Assembly (NCBI GenBank): GCA_027604685.1
Contig: JADHYX010000031.1
Location: forward strand, 26,746 to 90,745
Direction: 5' to 3'
Origin: Lobulomyces angularis
Lineage: Eukaryota; Chytridiomycota; Chytridiomycetes; Lobulomycetales; Lobulomycetaceae
Length of the DNA stretch: 64,000 nt
Position 1 is the stretch's first letter. Each line of letters starts with the position of its first letter. Shown here piece by piece: positions 23,399-35,566 of this stretch. The notes below the pieces were generated by a model. That model had not been told where the DNA came from. It saw only the letters and a program-made list of their open reading frames with translations, and made no database searches. A program made the translations under genes and the position numbers.

Positions 23399-24898
23399 TT
23401 ACTCATAAATATTTTTATCTAGTTCAAACCAATACTTCAGTTTTGGCTTTTTTAAATCCTATCAATTACATATATTAACATTTAGAATGTAGCAATAAAA
23501 TTAATGCTTTCATTTTTTCAATTACCACATCAACTAATCTAACTTTATATTGCATAATGCTGCCATCTGTTAAATAAAACGTTCCATCTGAATTGTTTTT
23601 ATTAAAAAGGTGCTTTTTAATAAGATTTTTTAAGTTAATGTTCTCGGTTTCCTGGTATCCAGCACCGGCTTAAACAACGATTAACCAAAATAAGATTTTA
23701 AAAGTTACATTTTTCAATTTGAAGTGTAATTAATATAGAACAATCCTTTAACGTCATTGAAATTAGATACTCTAAAATTCTTTGAAAAATTTCTTCCTTT
23801 AATTTTTCATCTGTATGCTGGTGATTCTGAAAGCTAGATACTGAAACTTTTTAATTTTTACCAAAAATTTAATGTAATTACCAACATTTATTTTTTCAAT
23901 TCTTTTTAAGTATTTTTCTACTACCAGATTCCAATCAATTCTATCTGTATCAATATTCTCATCGCCTTCTTCAAAACAAGTTTTGAAAAGTTCATACAAA
24001 ACTTCTATATCTAATTCATCTAACCTGGATTGATGATATTTTACCGTTTTTAGGATGCTGCTAACATTTAACAATTCACATACTAACAGCAGTAAAATTT
24101 TTTTACCCACCTTGGAATTTTCTTCTTTCATCGGAAAAATAGAAGTTAAAACTATTTCTTGAGATTTAAATTCAACTTCGCAAAAGGTTAAATATTAAAA
24201 AAAAAATATATATACTCTTTACTTGTGATAACAAAAAGAAAAGTTGAGTTACCTGGTATTGAATCAACAAAAACTTTCCAGTTATTACTATTAACCTCAC
24301 TCAATAAGTTTACACTCTTAAAAATTCTTTCAAATTCATCGGAAAATAAATCTAATGGACAAAATTCGGAATCATCCTTTTTTTTGTAGTGCAAATGCAT
24401 ATGAAATCTACAAGTTTTAGATTTGATTGGATTACCCTTTACATTCGGTTTATATCCCCTGAAAACAATTGCAGTTAAATAATATCTTCAAAAAATAGCA
24501 TACCATTTAGGTTTAATTTCAATGGAAAAATTTTTGTGTTGTCTTGAAATTATTAAATGATTTTCCATTAAATATGCTTTTTTCGGAATGTAATTTATAC
24601 TTTTATCTAATCTTTTTGATTGCAGTAAAAGCTTTTTTGAAACTTCAGGATCTACTTCTATGACATTCTAAAAAAATTAGAAAAAAAAATCTCTTCTGTA
24701 ATTTAACAGTACCATGTATCCTATAAAAGAGGAGTCTACCAATTTTTTTATAACTTGATCAATAAAATTTTTAGTTTTTTCCAAAGACTCTTGTTCAGAT
24801 TTTGGAATTCTCAATACTTGGTCTTCATCGGTTGAAAAAACTATATTGGCATTGCCTTCGCCAACATATTTTAAGTTCTCAACTTGTATTTTACTCAT
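23399..24898 (-). CDS. IPK1: Inositol-pentakisphosphate 2-kinase (Ipk1)
   Basis: About six exons, start 24898 (MSKIQVENLKYVGEGNANIV), stop 23399. Visible family blocks are the glycine-rich GEGNANIVF ATP loop, a VLRIPK lysine, VEVDP/LMENHL, the strong signature SIEIKPKW, a CRFHMHLHYKKK zinc-site-like motif, CPLDLFS, YLISMTLKDCSILITL, and near the end KVRLVDVDLKKP with the metal-binding Asp, closing YWFELDKNIYE. Ipk1 phosphorylates the 2-hydroxyl of inositol pentakisphosphate to make phytate, an mRNA-export and signalling cofactor. The final two exons are clear only after removing a 60-nt intron inside LVDV|DLKK. Confidence 0.9.
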
Positions 24899-25135
24899 TA
24901 CTGCACCAGAGTGGTGTTTTGTTTTTGGTAAGTACAAATTTTTAAAAAATTTTATACAAAAAAATTTTTATCTCTATATTTAGAAATTCTAATTTTATGA
25001 ATTAAAATTAGCTTATATGCTAGTACTTTTTTTGTTTAAAATCAGTATTGTATAATACTTAAAAATAAAAAAAAAAAGATAATTATAATAATTTAAAAAA
25101 TATTTAAAATAACTTAGAATAAATAACCCAGCAAT

Positions 25136-26382
25136 CTATATTTTAGAGCCACTCCATTTCGCAATACTGTTTCCTAACAACAAATTGTCAATAATTCTGG
25201 TATTTCCAACTTTAACAGCACCACTGAAAATCGCTCCCACATTAGGATCTATAGTGTCATCGATATTTTTTAAATTTATTGGATTGTTTAAACTCAAATA
25301 TTGATATTGTATAACTCCATTTGAATTAGCTTCGCAATCTCTGATAACACTTTCAGCACTTGAAAGAATTTCCTTACAGTTACCACCTTCATCAAAAACA
25401 GATTTGCCTTTATTTAGTGCCTTAAATAAAACAGTCGATAATTGCCTTTCTGTAGCATTCAAATATCGATTTCTTGAAGACATAGCTAAACCATCCTCTT
25501 CTCGCAAAGTCTCACAAATTTCAATTTCAGTAGGAATTAGTAGATCTTGAACTAAAGCTTTAATTACTGAACACTGCTGTGCATCCTTTTGTCCAAAAAA
25601 AGCCTTTGTTGGCTGCGTCAAATTGAACAACTTCGTAACAATTGTAGACACTCCTCTAAAAAAATGAGGTCTAATAGCTCCTTCCCTTTTATAATTTCAA
25701 ATTAATTATAAACTTTTACTAGATTTTAAAAATACATTTGATGGGACATTCCCTTAACTTCTACAAATGCACCAGTTTGTTCAGCAACATTTAATGGAAT
25801 ACCTTGAGGATACAGGTCTTCAACAGTTGGTAACAAGACACAATCAACTCCACTGTTTTTCAAAAACTGGGAGGTTTTAACTTGCCTTAATAGGTTCAAA
25901 TCTTCTTCAATAGTTCTAGGGTATTTTGATAAATCTTCGTTTGGTGCAAATTGAGATGGGTTAACAAATATTGATACTACAACCTTGTCGCACATTTTTA
26001 ATGCATTTTTTACCAAACTAATATGACCATCGTGTAAAGCGCCCTATTAACGCATTATATTTAATTACACTTAACTTTTTTTTACCATAGTTGGAACAAA
26101 TCCGACAGTTAATCCTTCTTGAAACCACTTTTGTCGCAACACCCTATATTCTGGAATGTTTGAAATAACCGCCATTTTTTCCACAGGTCGTATAAGGGTT
26201 TCTAAATCTTGCTGAAAAAAAGGTTTTTCTAAAAATCCGTTTGTAGTAGCTTTCAATGAACATTTTAATGATTTTTTTTTAACTTTTTTTTTTTGTGAAT
26301 TCAGTAAATAAATACCTAACGAAGTTGTAGTAGGTTTTATATTGCACTTTAAGGTAGAGGAATGAAGAAGACGTCTGCCCAT
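25136..26382 (-). CDS. PAN6: Pantothenate synthetase (pantoate-beta-alanine ligase)
   Basis: Three exons: 26086..26382, about 25738..26043, and 25136..about 25690. The upstream frame has a stop, so the first ATG gives [20 protein letters not shown]. This leader of about 60 basic, Ser-rich residues before [14 protein letters not shown] looks like a mitochondrial presequence, longer than in bacterial PanC. Diagnostic blocks: [18 protein letters not shown] (HxGH adenylate site), [50 protein letters not shown] and [10 protein letters not shown] (KMSKS-like). It joins pantoate to beta-alanine using ATP for coenzyme A synthesis, so this organism can make vitamin B5 at least at this step. Confidence 0.95.
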
Positions 26383-26714
26383 GATCGATGTGAATTCTAA
26401 TGGTAATTTCAGTAATTGAAAAGAAAACAAATATTTATAATCAAAAAAAAAAACGAAAAAGATTTTGACGATTTTTAAGGCGCCGGCAAAGGCGTTTCGG
26501 CGTAAAAGGTTAGTCCATTACTCCACTATCAAATCCATTTTTTTTGAAGATCCAAATTGCAATTTCTCACTTGCCAATTATCTTTGAAATCATAAAAAGA
26601 ATCTAAAAGAAAATACTTTAAAAAGTTTGGAATTAGCGTTTGGGCATGATTTGAATTAGAAATTAGAAGTTAAAAAGTTGTCTTGTCGGAGTGTGAAAAT
26701 AGTTAATTTTTGCA
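26383..26714. promoter_or_regulatory. Divergent promoter with a CG-rich island
   Basis: Between the start codons of pantothenate synthetase and the RNF32-like gene. A short island at about 26477-26510 (AAGGCGCCGGCAAAGGCG, then TTTCGGCG) contains GGCGCC and several CG dinucleotides, in contrast to the surrounding AT-rich DNA. It may be a transcription-factor site; the factor is unknown. Confidence 0.4.
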
Positions 26715-28347
26715 ATGCAACCCAGCAAGGAATTGAAGACCAATAGTGCCATTAATGCTAGTGCATTTCAAGATCATTTCATGAAAACTCTAAATTTAGG
26801 AAATCTACAATCGCTGCATACTAAACCAAAATCAAAGCATGTTACTTCTTGTAATAAAATATTTAATAACTCTTTTCATTGTTTTAAAATTTATAAACAC
26901 AGAATACTAATTCTACATCATTTTTTGTTTAGGGTCACAAAAAATTATAGAAAAGAATAAAAATCAACAGAAAAAAGTCAACTCTTTAAATAAAAACGAA
27001 TGTTTTAAAGTAAACTTAAAAAAAAAACTAGAAATTTTGAAATTTGAAGAGGAAAAAGTTTTGGAAGAGGGTAAAATTATTAAAAAGTCACTGGCTGAAA
27101 AAATTGGATTAATTGAACAAAAAAAAAAATTGAGTACATTGGAATGGGAAACTTTGAAAGTGAAATCCATTGAAAGAGGTATAGGAAATTTTTAAGAAAA
27201 CTAATAATTAACGTTCCATAGGGGAATTGGCCAAAAATGGAAATTGCCCTATTTGTCAAGAGGGATTTAAATTTGAGCAGCAGGTTTTATTAAGTTGTTC
27301 ACATGTTTTTCATCGGCAATGGTATTTTTTTGTATCAATAAAATACTTACATTAATTGTAAAAAAATTTTTTCCCTCAGCTTGGAATCCTTTGAAAGGCA
27401 TGTAAATAAAAAATCATGCCCCCTTTGTAGAGCACAAGGGTATGAAAAAAGACTAATTCACCATGGAAAGAAAAGCTGGATTGAAAATTGTATTGTTACG
27501 TAATACATCTTTAGCATACTAATTTTAAATTTAATTATTGGTTTTTAGAATTCAAAAAACTTTCAGAATGTGGAGAATAAGGAAAACTTACCTTCAATAT
27601 AGACAAGCATATCCACCTTCTAATCCTATACTTGCTTCAAAATTTTATCTTGATAAATTAACTAAATGTAATGACGCATTGATAAAAAAAACTAAAATTG
27701 AAAAATTTAATTTGGACAGCTTTTTTAAACAATTGGATTTGGAAGTTGCTAAGTCTAAAGAAATTGTAGAAAGGTGAGAAAAAAAAGAAAATTTTATTAG
27801 TGGAAGTTAAACTATTCCAGTTTGCAACGCCTCCTGAGTTTATTAAATGTATCTTTATTTTTTCATTTTTTTAAGAACTACTGCCGAGATATGCAAATTA
27901 TCTGCACTAAATTCAGATGAATTAACCTTTGAAGAATGGGATCAGGTCTTTGAAAAAGCTAAGAATAGGGAGAAGTTTGAAGAAGGCGATTCAAATTGTT
28001 CAATTTGCTTGAATTTGATGTTAATTAAAGATCCGAGTATTGGTGTTAATGAAAAAGCAAAAATAAACAGTAGCAAATTTGTTACCAACAAAAAAAAAAA
28101 AGTTGAGCAAATAACGAGCTCTAAATGTGTACAACGAATAAAAAAAGAACCGAAGAAACTGGTGCTTTTAAGTTGCTCTCATGTGTTTCATTCAACTTGT
28201 TTAAGTTGTTTTGAAAAGTTGGATTTAAACATTTTCGTTAAATTTTGCCGTAAGTTTTAAATTACTGAGGCTCACTTACATTTAAGAATGTTTTTAGCTA
28301 TTTGTAGGTCAGAATATCAAAAAATGGAAGTTGATGAGATACTCTAA
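26715..28347 (+). CDS. RNF32-like protein: RING-H2, IQ motif, RING-H2
   Basis: About seven exons. The start is MQPSKELKTNSAINASAFQD; a coiled coil follows (KKLEILKFEEEKVLEEG). RING-H2 number 1 is CPICQEGF, CSHVFHRQCLESFE, CPLCRAQ. An IQ motif follows (IQKTFRMWRIRKTYLQYRQA). RING-H2 number 2 is CSICLNLM, CSHVFHSTCLSCFE, then across the last intron CPICRSEY. The RING-IQ-RING order is specific to RNF32, an animal ubiquitin ligase linked to sperm and ciliated cells. The IQ motif would bind calmodulin. A role in the flagellate stage is my inference. The second RING has an insert of about 35 Lys-rich residues between its first two Cys pairs. Confidence 0.88.
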
Positions 28348-28460
28348 ATTGAACTAGTTTTTGGCAATGTATCTTAATATAATTTTTCTAGAATTTATTA
28401 TAAATTTTTATTATAAATTTTTAAGTTTACAAGTTAAATCTAATAAGAAAAGTGGTAGTT

Positions 28461-30254
28461 TTAACCGATCTTTTTAACTCCAAATTGCTTCATATAAACA
28501 GGGCACTGATCATTAAATATTTTTGCCAACGTCGAATTTGGGCTTAGTTCAGTTTTGCTTTTTTTAAATTTAAACATTCTATTCCACCAGTGTATTCCAA
28601 CGGATTTTTTATATATTTGTTTTAATAAGTTACAGTTTTCAGTCCAAGGGGCAGTAAAGAAGCTGCTTTGGGAATAATGAACTATCGAAAATTAATAAAC
28701 AAATTTCGAAAAACTTTTTTTTTTTTATATTATACCTGGGTAAAATCGTGACCTATTAGCAATATCAATTGATTTACAGTAATTTCTCTTTTCGAAATTT
28801 TCAAATTTTAATAAGTTTTTTGATATTTGTTCATTCTGAGGATCATAATCACTAGTATATTTTTCAAATTCATCAATTTTTCCTGTTTTTAATGTTTCCC
28901 AATAGCAGTCTCTCATTATTGCTCTAGTTAGACAAAGCGGTCCGTTATTTGCCCTATGATTTTACAAGAGTGAATAACTATTTAAACAATACACGAACTC
29001 ACCAAGCATAGCCATTAAAATTATTAACAAAAACTTCCATCGATGACCAAATAAATGGATCGTTTGGTGGAAAACTTAAAACGGCATTGTTTACCCTAAC
29101 GGAATCCTGCAAATTTGAAGATGATTAGTGTAGTTTTAAGAACAACAATTACCTCGCGAGCGACTAGCCTCTTTTCCATCAGATCCTTAAACGAGTTTAT
29201 GCTAATAATGTCCATATCAAGGTAAATACCACCTTTTTTCCATATCAAAGCAAGTCTAAAATAGGAATTAAGCATAATACTCGTTTATTAAGCAATTACC
29301 TAAAGGCATTGCCCAAATTTTGATACTGCCAATGACTTTTTAAGTGTTCCTTCATATTATACCAGCTTTCAAACGGAGTTCCTAGAAATACCTCCTTAAA
29401 GTTCAACTCCAAAACATTTAATCTGTTTTTAAATTCGATATTATTTAACCACGCTTCGGTTCTTAAGTTAAAATCTTTAACGTTCATTACATAAATATTT
29501 ATTTTGTGATCCCTATTATGAAACGCGGCTGATTCCAAGGAGCTATATATTAAATTAACAAAAATTAAAAGTTTAAAAAATTAAACCATAAATAAGGAAG
29601 TGTTTCAAAGGTGGGATTATAGTTTAAAAAATGAATGATTTTAGGCACTACTATTGGTTGTGTTACTGATGAAATTAAAAGCTGTTCAGTTATTGGTGAG
29701 ACACTTAAATTCTAACAAAAAAATGATGGATAAAAATAAATAGATTTTAGATTAATTACCGCTTTAATGAATAGCTTAATAGAGTTTTTGTGAAAATCAA
29801 AGCTTTCACCATCGCCGTTATAGATGACAAATGGTTTTTTTCTAGCCTCTAGTTCACAAGTTACAGTTTCCTTTAATTTTTCTTTTAAATCTTCAGCAGC
29901 AAGCTTTTTAATTTCTTTATTATCATTTTCTATACTTTCCGAAATTTTAATATCAACTGTTTTAATTTTTTCAAATTCATTTGAATCAACACCAAAATTA
30001 TTTAATAGTGTAAACTGACTTCTAAGCCACTTAATGTCAAAAGAATTTTTTCTTTTACTTTTCAATACTCTTTTGTTGTGTGGTGCAACACAATACACTG
30101 CAATCAAGGAGAACAGTATACCAAGAAAGAATACTTTACCAAAAAACTATTTTATTTATTTGAAAATTTAGTGTTTAAACAATTTAATGTGAAGTTTTGC
30201 GATTCATTTAGTCAATATTCGTCTAATTACCTTGTATTTTTTTTTTAGTTGCAT
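28461..30254 (-). CDS. DXD-motif glycosyltransferase, type II membrane (Gb3-synthase-like)
   Basis: About seven exons. MQLKKKYK is followed by a TM segment (FFGKVFFLGILFSLIAVYCV) and a long basic/acidic stem. The catalytic part contains KKGGIYLDMDIISINS with the metal-binding DMD, then VREDSVR..NNAVLSFP, WSSMEVFVNNFNGYAWANNG and GPLCLTRAI. This order matches the DXD sugar-binding family plus the alpha-1,4-galactosyltransferase (Gb3 synthase) domain. Expected in the Golgi lumen. The donor sugar cannot be read from the sequence. Confidence 0.82.
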
Positions 30255-30979
30255 AATTTTAAAAAAGTCGGACTTTTAAATTATTCACCATTTAATTTTT
30301 CAACACGAAAAATAATTTACCGCAAAATTGCAAAATTTTTTTTGTTTTGATAATGTTTATAATTAAAATGTTATGATAAGAGCACATTTTTTTTGTTAGA
30401 CAAATGTTTATAAATGAAGAAAAAAAAACAAGTATTTGGCAAGAAAGGAAGAGTAAAAAAAGTTAGTAGTTGGTAAAATGAGCAGAAATGTGAATTCAAC
30501 ACTAGCATGAGAGATATTATGTTGTATTTCCTTTTTGATAGGCACAGTTAATAAGTTTTCCTCAGTATTAGCTTTAAGATAATAAAACTATTTGAGTGGC
30601 AAGTGTTTTTACTAAAATTCAAACACCGTCAATTAACATCTTCGCAGTAGTAAGGATTTTCTACATTTCTCATTAAATAGTATCTTAACTATAATTGCCT
30701 TAAGTCTATGTTAAAAGTACTTTGTTTCTTCGAATGTGTTGTTTGTTCACCCTTTTTGTGTTAAACTTTGCATGTACTGCGCCACTTGCAAATCTTGCTT
30801 TAGACAAAAAAACAAAAAATAAAATCTAATATTTTTGAAAAATTTTAAAATCTTAACTTGAAGATTTTCCCATTCCATTAACTTATTTTTGATTTTTTAA
30901 GTTTTTCCAAAAAAACCTACTTAATTCAACATTTTTCGTAAAAGGCAATTTCAAGTTAAGTTTACAAATCAGCACTTTT
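30255..30979. other. Intergenic promoter region, no gene seen
   Basis: Divergent upstream region of the glycosyltransferase and permease genes, 725 bases. No ORF with splice support and no RNA gene were found. Its size is above average for this window, so it may carry regulatory sites for the permease. Confidence 0.45.
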
Positions 30980-33065
30980 ATGAACAGCGGCACTGTTCAA
31001 CATTCCCAACAGGGACCTCCTAGTCCTGTTGTATCTACCACCTCCACTGTCATTGACGAATCTACTGCATTGTTGAATTGCAGTTCTGTCAACATTTTGG
31101 ATGCGGATGAAATGTTACTTGGTAATTTGAAAATTGACCAAGAAAATAAATTTTTCTTTCTTTATAATTTATTGTTTTGAATTGTCATAACTAAAAAAAG
31201 TATTTTAAATTTTTTTTTTTTTTTTGTAGCCAATATGGGTTATAAGCAAGATCTATACAGAGGATTTGACGCCTTTATGTCATTTAGTTTCTGTTTTACC
31301 ACTGTTGGAGTGATTTCGGGTTTATCTGGATTATTCGTTTATGGAATGAAAACGTATGTCAATTTGTTAAATAACTTCAAATCAAAATTCACAATTAAAA
31401 AATTGTATTTTTAATTTTTCATCAATAATAGTGGTGGTCCCTCCGTATTAATTTGGTCTTGGATCATCGGTGGCATTCTAAATATTATTGTTGCGTTGAA
31501 TCTGGCAGAAATATGCTCCACATATCCATCAGCGGGGTCAGTTTATCATTGGGCCGGATGTCTTTCATCAGAAAAAAATGCTCCGCTCTATAGTTATGTT
31601 ACGGGATGGTTTAACTTTCTGGGAAATGCTGCGGTAAGAAAACCAATCAAAGAATTTCAATATTAAGGTCTAATTTTTTTTTAGGGTGATGCTTTTTTTG
31701 CTCAAAGTTTTTCTACTATGGTTAATGCATTATATCAATTAATATATCCTGAAAATGAACCATTGTCAATGGAGTTTCAAGTTTTCGTTGCTATCTGCAG
31801 CTGTTGTTTCTGTGCATTGCAAAATATAACTAGAATTGATAGAATTGGTTGGCTCAATAACTTTGCTACTTTTTGGTAAGCTGTTGCTGCTATACATCTC
31901 ATTATATCTTATTTGTTGTCAGGCAAGTTGGAACCACGGGAATAATTGTGGCTACACTCTTTGGTACATGTTCTGCTAGTGGAACTACGCTGTCATCTCC
32001 TAAGGAAATATTTTTTACATTTTATAACGGAACTGGATTTGATTCGAAATTCTATGTAGCAATGATTGGTATGCTGACTACCCTATACTCATTCACAGGA
32101 TATGAAGCTGCAGTAAATAAATTACTGCATTTTGCACTCTTTACATCAGAAATTAATTTATAGGGTCATATGAGCGAAGAAACTAAAAACACTCAAACTG
32201 CAAGCCCTTTGGCAATTGCTTATACTGCGCTGGCTGCGATGGTAGTAGGATTATTATATTTGATTGGATTACTTTCTGCAACTGCCAGTAATGTGGAAAA
32301 TTTTGTTCTAAATCAATGGGAAGTTACTAACATTTTTGGACAATGTGCAGGATATACTACTGGAATTTTACTGGCAATTTTATTGACTGTAAATATGTAC
32401 TTTAGTGGTATGAGTAGCTTTACTGTCTCCACTAGAATTGCGTACTCTATGGCTAGGTAAAAAATCTGAAGTATTAGGAATTTTATATTTCCTTTATTCA
32501 GAGATGGCGCTTTTCCATTATCAAAAAAAATTGCATATGTGTCACCTACCAATCAATCGCCCGTTGGAAGTGTCATACTTGTTTTATCAATTGATATAAT
32601 TTTACTATTGTTAAATCTTGTTAATGAAACTACTTTCACCGCAGTGACCTCAATTGCAACTATCGGCTATCAGATTAGTTATGCTATTCCTATTCTACTG
32701 CGCGTTACCACTTCTAAAAATGTTTTTGAGTTAGGAAAGTTCAATTTAGGTACTCTTGGAATTCCTATGGGGTGGTTAAGTTTCATTTGGTATGTTTTGC
32801 TTCTTTTCATATGAGTATGTTTTAACGGTTTAAAAAAAAGGTTGTTTTGCACCTCAGTATTGTTTTTGTTGCCTACTCAAAGTCCTGTCACTCTGTCCAA
32901 CATGAACTATACTGGATTAATTTTACTTTTAACATTCCTTATTGGTGGGTTCTACTGGATCTTTTCAGCCAGATTTTGGTTTAGTAAGTTTTTTTTTAAT
33001 TCTTGCCATTATTGAATTGGTTTCCTTTAGTTGGTCCTCGAAGGCATAGTGCCCTCATACATTAA
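30980..33065 (+). CDS. Amino-acid/choline permease, APC family (ACT type)
   Basis: About nine exons, roughly 540 residues. A polar Ser/Thr-rich cytosolic N-terminus (MNSGTVQHSQQGPPSPVVST) leads to YKQDLYRGFDAFMSFSFCFT, the first half-TM with the GxxSG substrate loop (VISGLSGLF). Other family blocks are NLAEICSTYPSAGSVYHWAG, FTGYEAAGHMSEETKNTQTA (the E-T ligand region of fungal GABA/choline permeases), and the C-terminal GLILLLTFLIGGFYWIFSAR before GPRRHSALIH. Twelve TM segments can be counted. It is a proton-coupled importer of choline, GABA or amino acids at the plasma membrane. Substrate undecided. Confidence 0.92.
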
Positions 33066-33427
33066 AGAACAGTAAGGTAGAAACATTTTATATCTGGCCG
33101 TTATTGTTAGCTTTTTAATTTATACTCTTTAGATTTTTTTTATTATATAAAAGCATTGTATTTTTATAACTTTAATATAATTTTTTTTTAAGATTAATTT
33201 TTATTAATTTAAAAGGCAATATAAAAAAAATTTTGAATATATTCTATACTGATGTATAATACAATTGTTTTTTTAAAAATTATGTAGTAAAGTAACAACA
33301 TTCAGGATTTGTATCTACAGTTTGGTTGTAACTGCAAAAATCATCTGATTGGCTAAAAATTATAAAAAAATAAAAATTTTATCATTAGAGAAAAAAATAA
33401 AATTAGAATAAAAATAAAATATAAAAA
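33066..33427. other. Intergenic, no gene seen
   Basis: AT-rich spacer between the permease stop and the seven-TM gene start, both on the plus strand. Nothing structured was recognised. Confidence 0.45.
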
Positions 33428-34415
33428 ATGATACTCGAAATTTCAGCACAAATGTATATATCAATGATAATAACCATTTTAGCAACAATTTTACCAATAA
33501 ACACGATATATTCCCTAAAATTAAGAAGCGAAAAAAGAATTTCAACTTACAAAACTTTGATTATAGCAACATCAACTTCAGTTATCATTTTTACTTTTAG
33601 TTTATTTGTTTTTCAACTGTCTTCGGTTTTTGCTTTAGATATGGACCTGAACGGCACATTTGTCGTTTTTTTTTATGTCTGCAAAATTGTATTTGCTGCA
33701 ACAAGTTTGGGATTGATAACATTCACAACACTAATTAGATATGAAAAGCTTTTTGGAACTACAAAGAATATGCTGGTAATTTTTAGAAAAAAAAAAAATA
33801 AAGTTGAATTAAAATTATAAACTTATCTTTATTGTTTATTTTAATTTTTTTTTTTATTAGATATTAGTAATAAAAATATTAACTGTTGTTATCTGCACTC
33901 TTGAAATAATTACCGATTTTTTGCAATCTCGATTAATAAAAAACATACTTGAAGAGAATATCCTACTTCCACTCGCAATCTCTTTGAGCATTATTTTTTC
34001 TGTAGTTTCACCATTATTTTGTATTTTTTCAGAGTTGCTATGTCAATATTCACTGCTGAAATTTATGAAGGTGCCAGTTCGATTAAAAAAAAAAATTAAA
34101 TGCTTATTTATTTTGCTGTTGATAGCTGATTTGATTGCGTTGGTTTTATTCACTTTCGCAGAGTTGGAATTTTTTTCTGATGAACTTTCTTTCGTTTTAT
34201 TAAACGTTGCGCAGTGTATGATATCAATCCGTAAGGCATATGGAAATAAAACAACCTTTTCATTTTTTTTTTATGTAGATTGCTGGACCAGCTTTAAACT
34301 TTTATATCTACTTGCAAAAAAGGAAAAAACTGCTAAAAAGAAATCTTCCAAACTTCACATTCCTGTAACTCAGTTAAGTACCGTGCGGTTGAGTACTCAA
34401 AATAGTTTTGACTAA
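33428..34415 (+). CDS. Seven-transmembrane protein, GPCR-like topology
   Basis: Three exons joined by short introns, about 290 residues. Seven hydrophobic segments can be counted: MYISMIITILATILPINTI; TLIIATSTSVIIFTFSLFVF; TFVVFFYVCKIVFAATSLGL; a fourth beginning LVIKILTVVICTLEIITDFL; LLPLAISLSIIFSVVSPLFC; CLFILLLIADLIALVLFTFA; VLLNVAQCMISIHCWTSFKL. Loops are short, loops 3/6 and the tail are basic, and the cytosolic tail (KKEKTAKKKSSKLH then STVRLSTQNSFD) is Ser/Thr-rich, like a phosphorylated receptor tail. I cannot see DRY or NPxxY. It could be an orphan receptor or a channelrhodopsin-unrelated 7TM protein; family unresolved. Confidence 0.7.
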
Positions 34416-34484
34416 AAAAAAAAGAAAAAATCAAAACTATCTATTAGATGTATAAAATAAAATAAAAATAAAATATTATTAAAT

Positions 34485-34516
<32 letters not shown>

Positions 34517-34540
34517 TATATAATTTTTTTTTGTTCAAAG

Positions 34541-35236
34541 ACTAATAGCTATGGAGATATATACGGGCTAAGAAGTTCATATGATATCTGCTTGGTACTT
34601 TGGTATCGTAGAAATACAGTAATTGGAGCGATTTTTATTGCTATCTGCTTATTCGCTATCTTTACGCCAAGTGCGGTAATTGGCTTTGCATATTACAGGT
34701 TTTGATAAGAATTTTTTATTAATTTTTTGTAGAATTTGTGCAGAAGTAAAATCAACTGGAAAAAGTTTAAATGAAGTTTTGAGTCTAAATACAACGATAG
34801 AGGTATCATCTACAGACAATGATGTTCCCAATAGTGAGAACCAGCTGATAAAAATCAATAATACTGATGTGGTAAAACAAGAACCATACTCAAAAGAGAA
34901 TAATTTGGAGTTAAGCTCCAAAAAAAAAATTAAGTCATCACAACTTGAATTGGAAAGAAGACTTCTATTTCAAAGCATTTCTTTATGCCTGTGCTTTCTA
35001 ATTGGAGTAAAATAAATACAATATCATAATTAAATTTAATTTGTTATTGTTAGTGGACCCCAGTAATCTTTATGATAGGATATGAAATTATATCAGGGTT
35101 ACCAGGACCGAATTGGCTTTTACATTTATGCACAGCTAGCCCTGCTTTCGCTATCTTTGTAAATCCATTAGTAATTTGTTACTTTGATTTAAGATTACGA
35201 AAAATCATAAAAAATTTAATTTTTTGGAAGAGTTAA
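34541..35236 (+). pseudogene. 5'-truncated class A (rhodopsin-like) GPCR, TM5-TM7
   Basis: Three exon-like blocks joined by good introns. The first opens directly after an acceptor-like TTTTTTGTTCAAAG with no Met: extracellular loop 2 (SSYDICLVLW), then TM5 with IFTPSAVIGFAYYRI, which has the conserved Pro and Tyr at class A spacing. A long Ser/Asn-rich loop 3 follows, then TM6 (LLFQSISLCLCFLIGWTPVI, with the WxP-like WTP) and TM7 (AFAIFVNPLVICYFD, an NPxx(I) variant of NPxxY), and a helix 8 (LRLRKIIKNL). TM1-TM4 are missing: only A/T runs lie between it and the neighbouring gene. Either a gene fragment or a 3' exon set alternatively spliced to the preceding gene. Confidence 0.6.
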
Positions 35237-35566
35237 ATTGGATTTATTATAGGCATATAGTTCAATAAAAATATTAGAGAAATTTCGGACACACATAAAA
35301 ACAGTTTTGCTTATAAAAAGCTACCATATTCCATAAATAATGCACAGGAAGTATTTCCGACTTTCGTACGATAGTAAGTAAAAATGAGCATCTGCATCAT
35401 TAAGTCATAATAATCTACGATGATCCATAATAATACTATAATTTCAATAATATATCAATAATAATCTAAAATAGTAGTAAAAATTTTGGTGAAAAGCCAC
35501 AAAATCTGCATTTAATTTTGTGTTCAAAGGCCCGAAAATAGAAATATTTCCTGTTTTGAAAAGACA
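35237..35566. other. Intergenic, ATAAT-rich, no gene seen
   Basis: Spacer downstream of the GPCR fragment. From about 35395 to 35480 the sequence is built from imperfect CATAATAAT/ATCAATAAT units. No coding or RNA feature was recognised. Confidence 0.4.
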
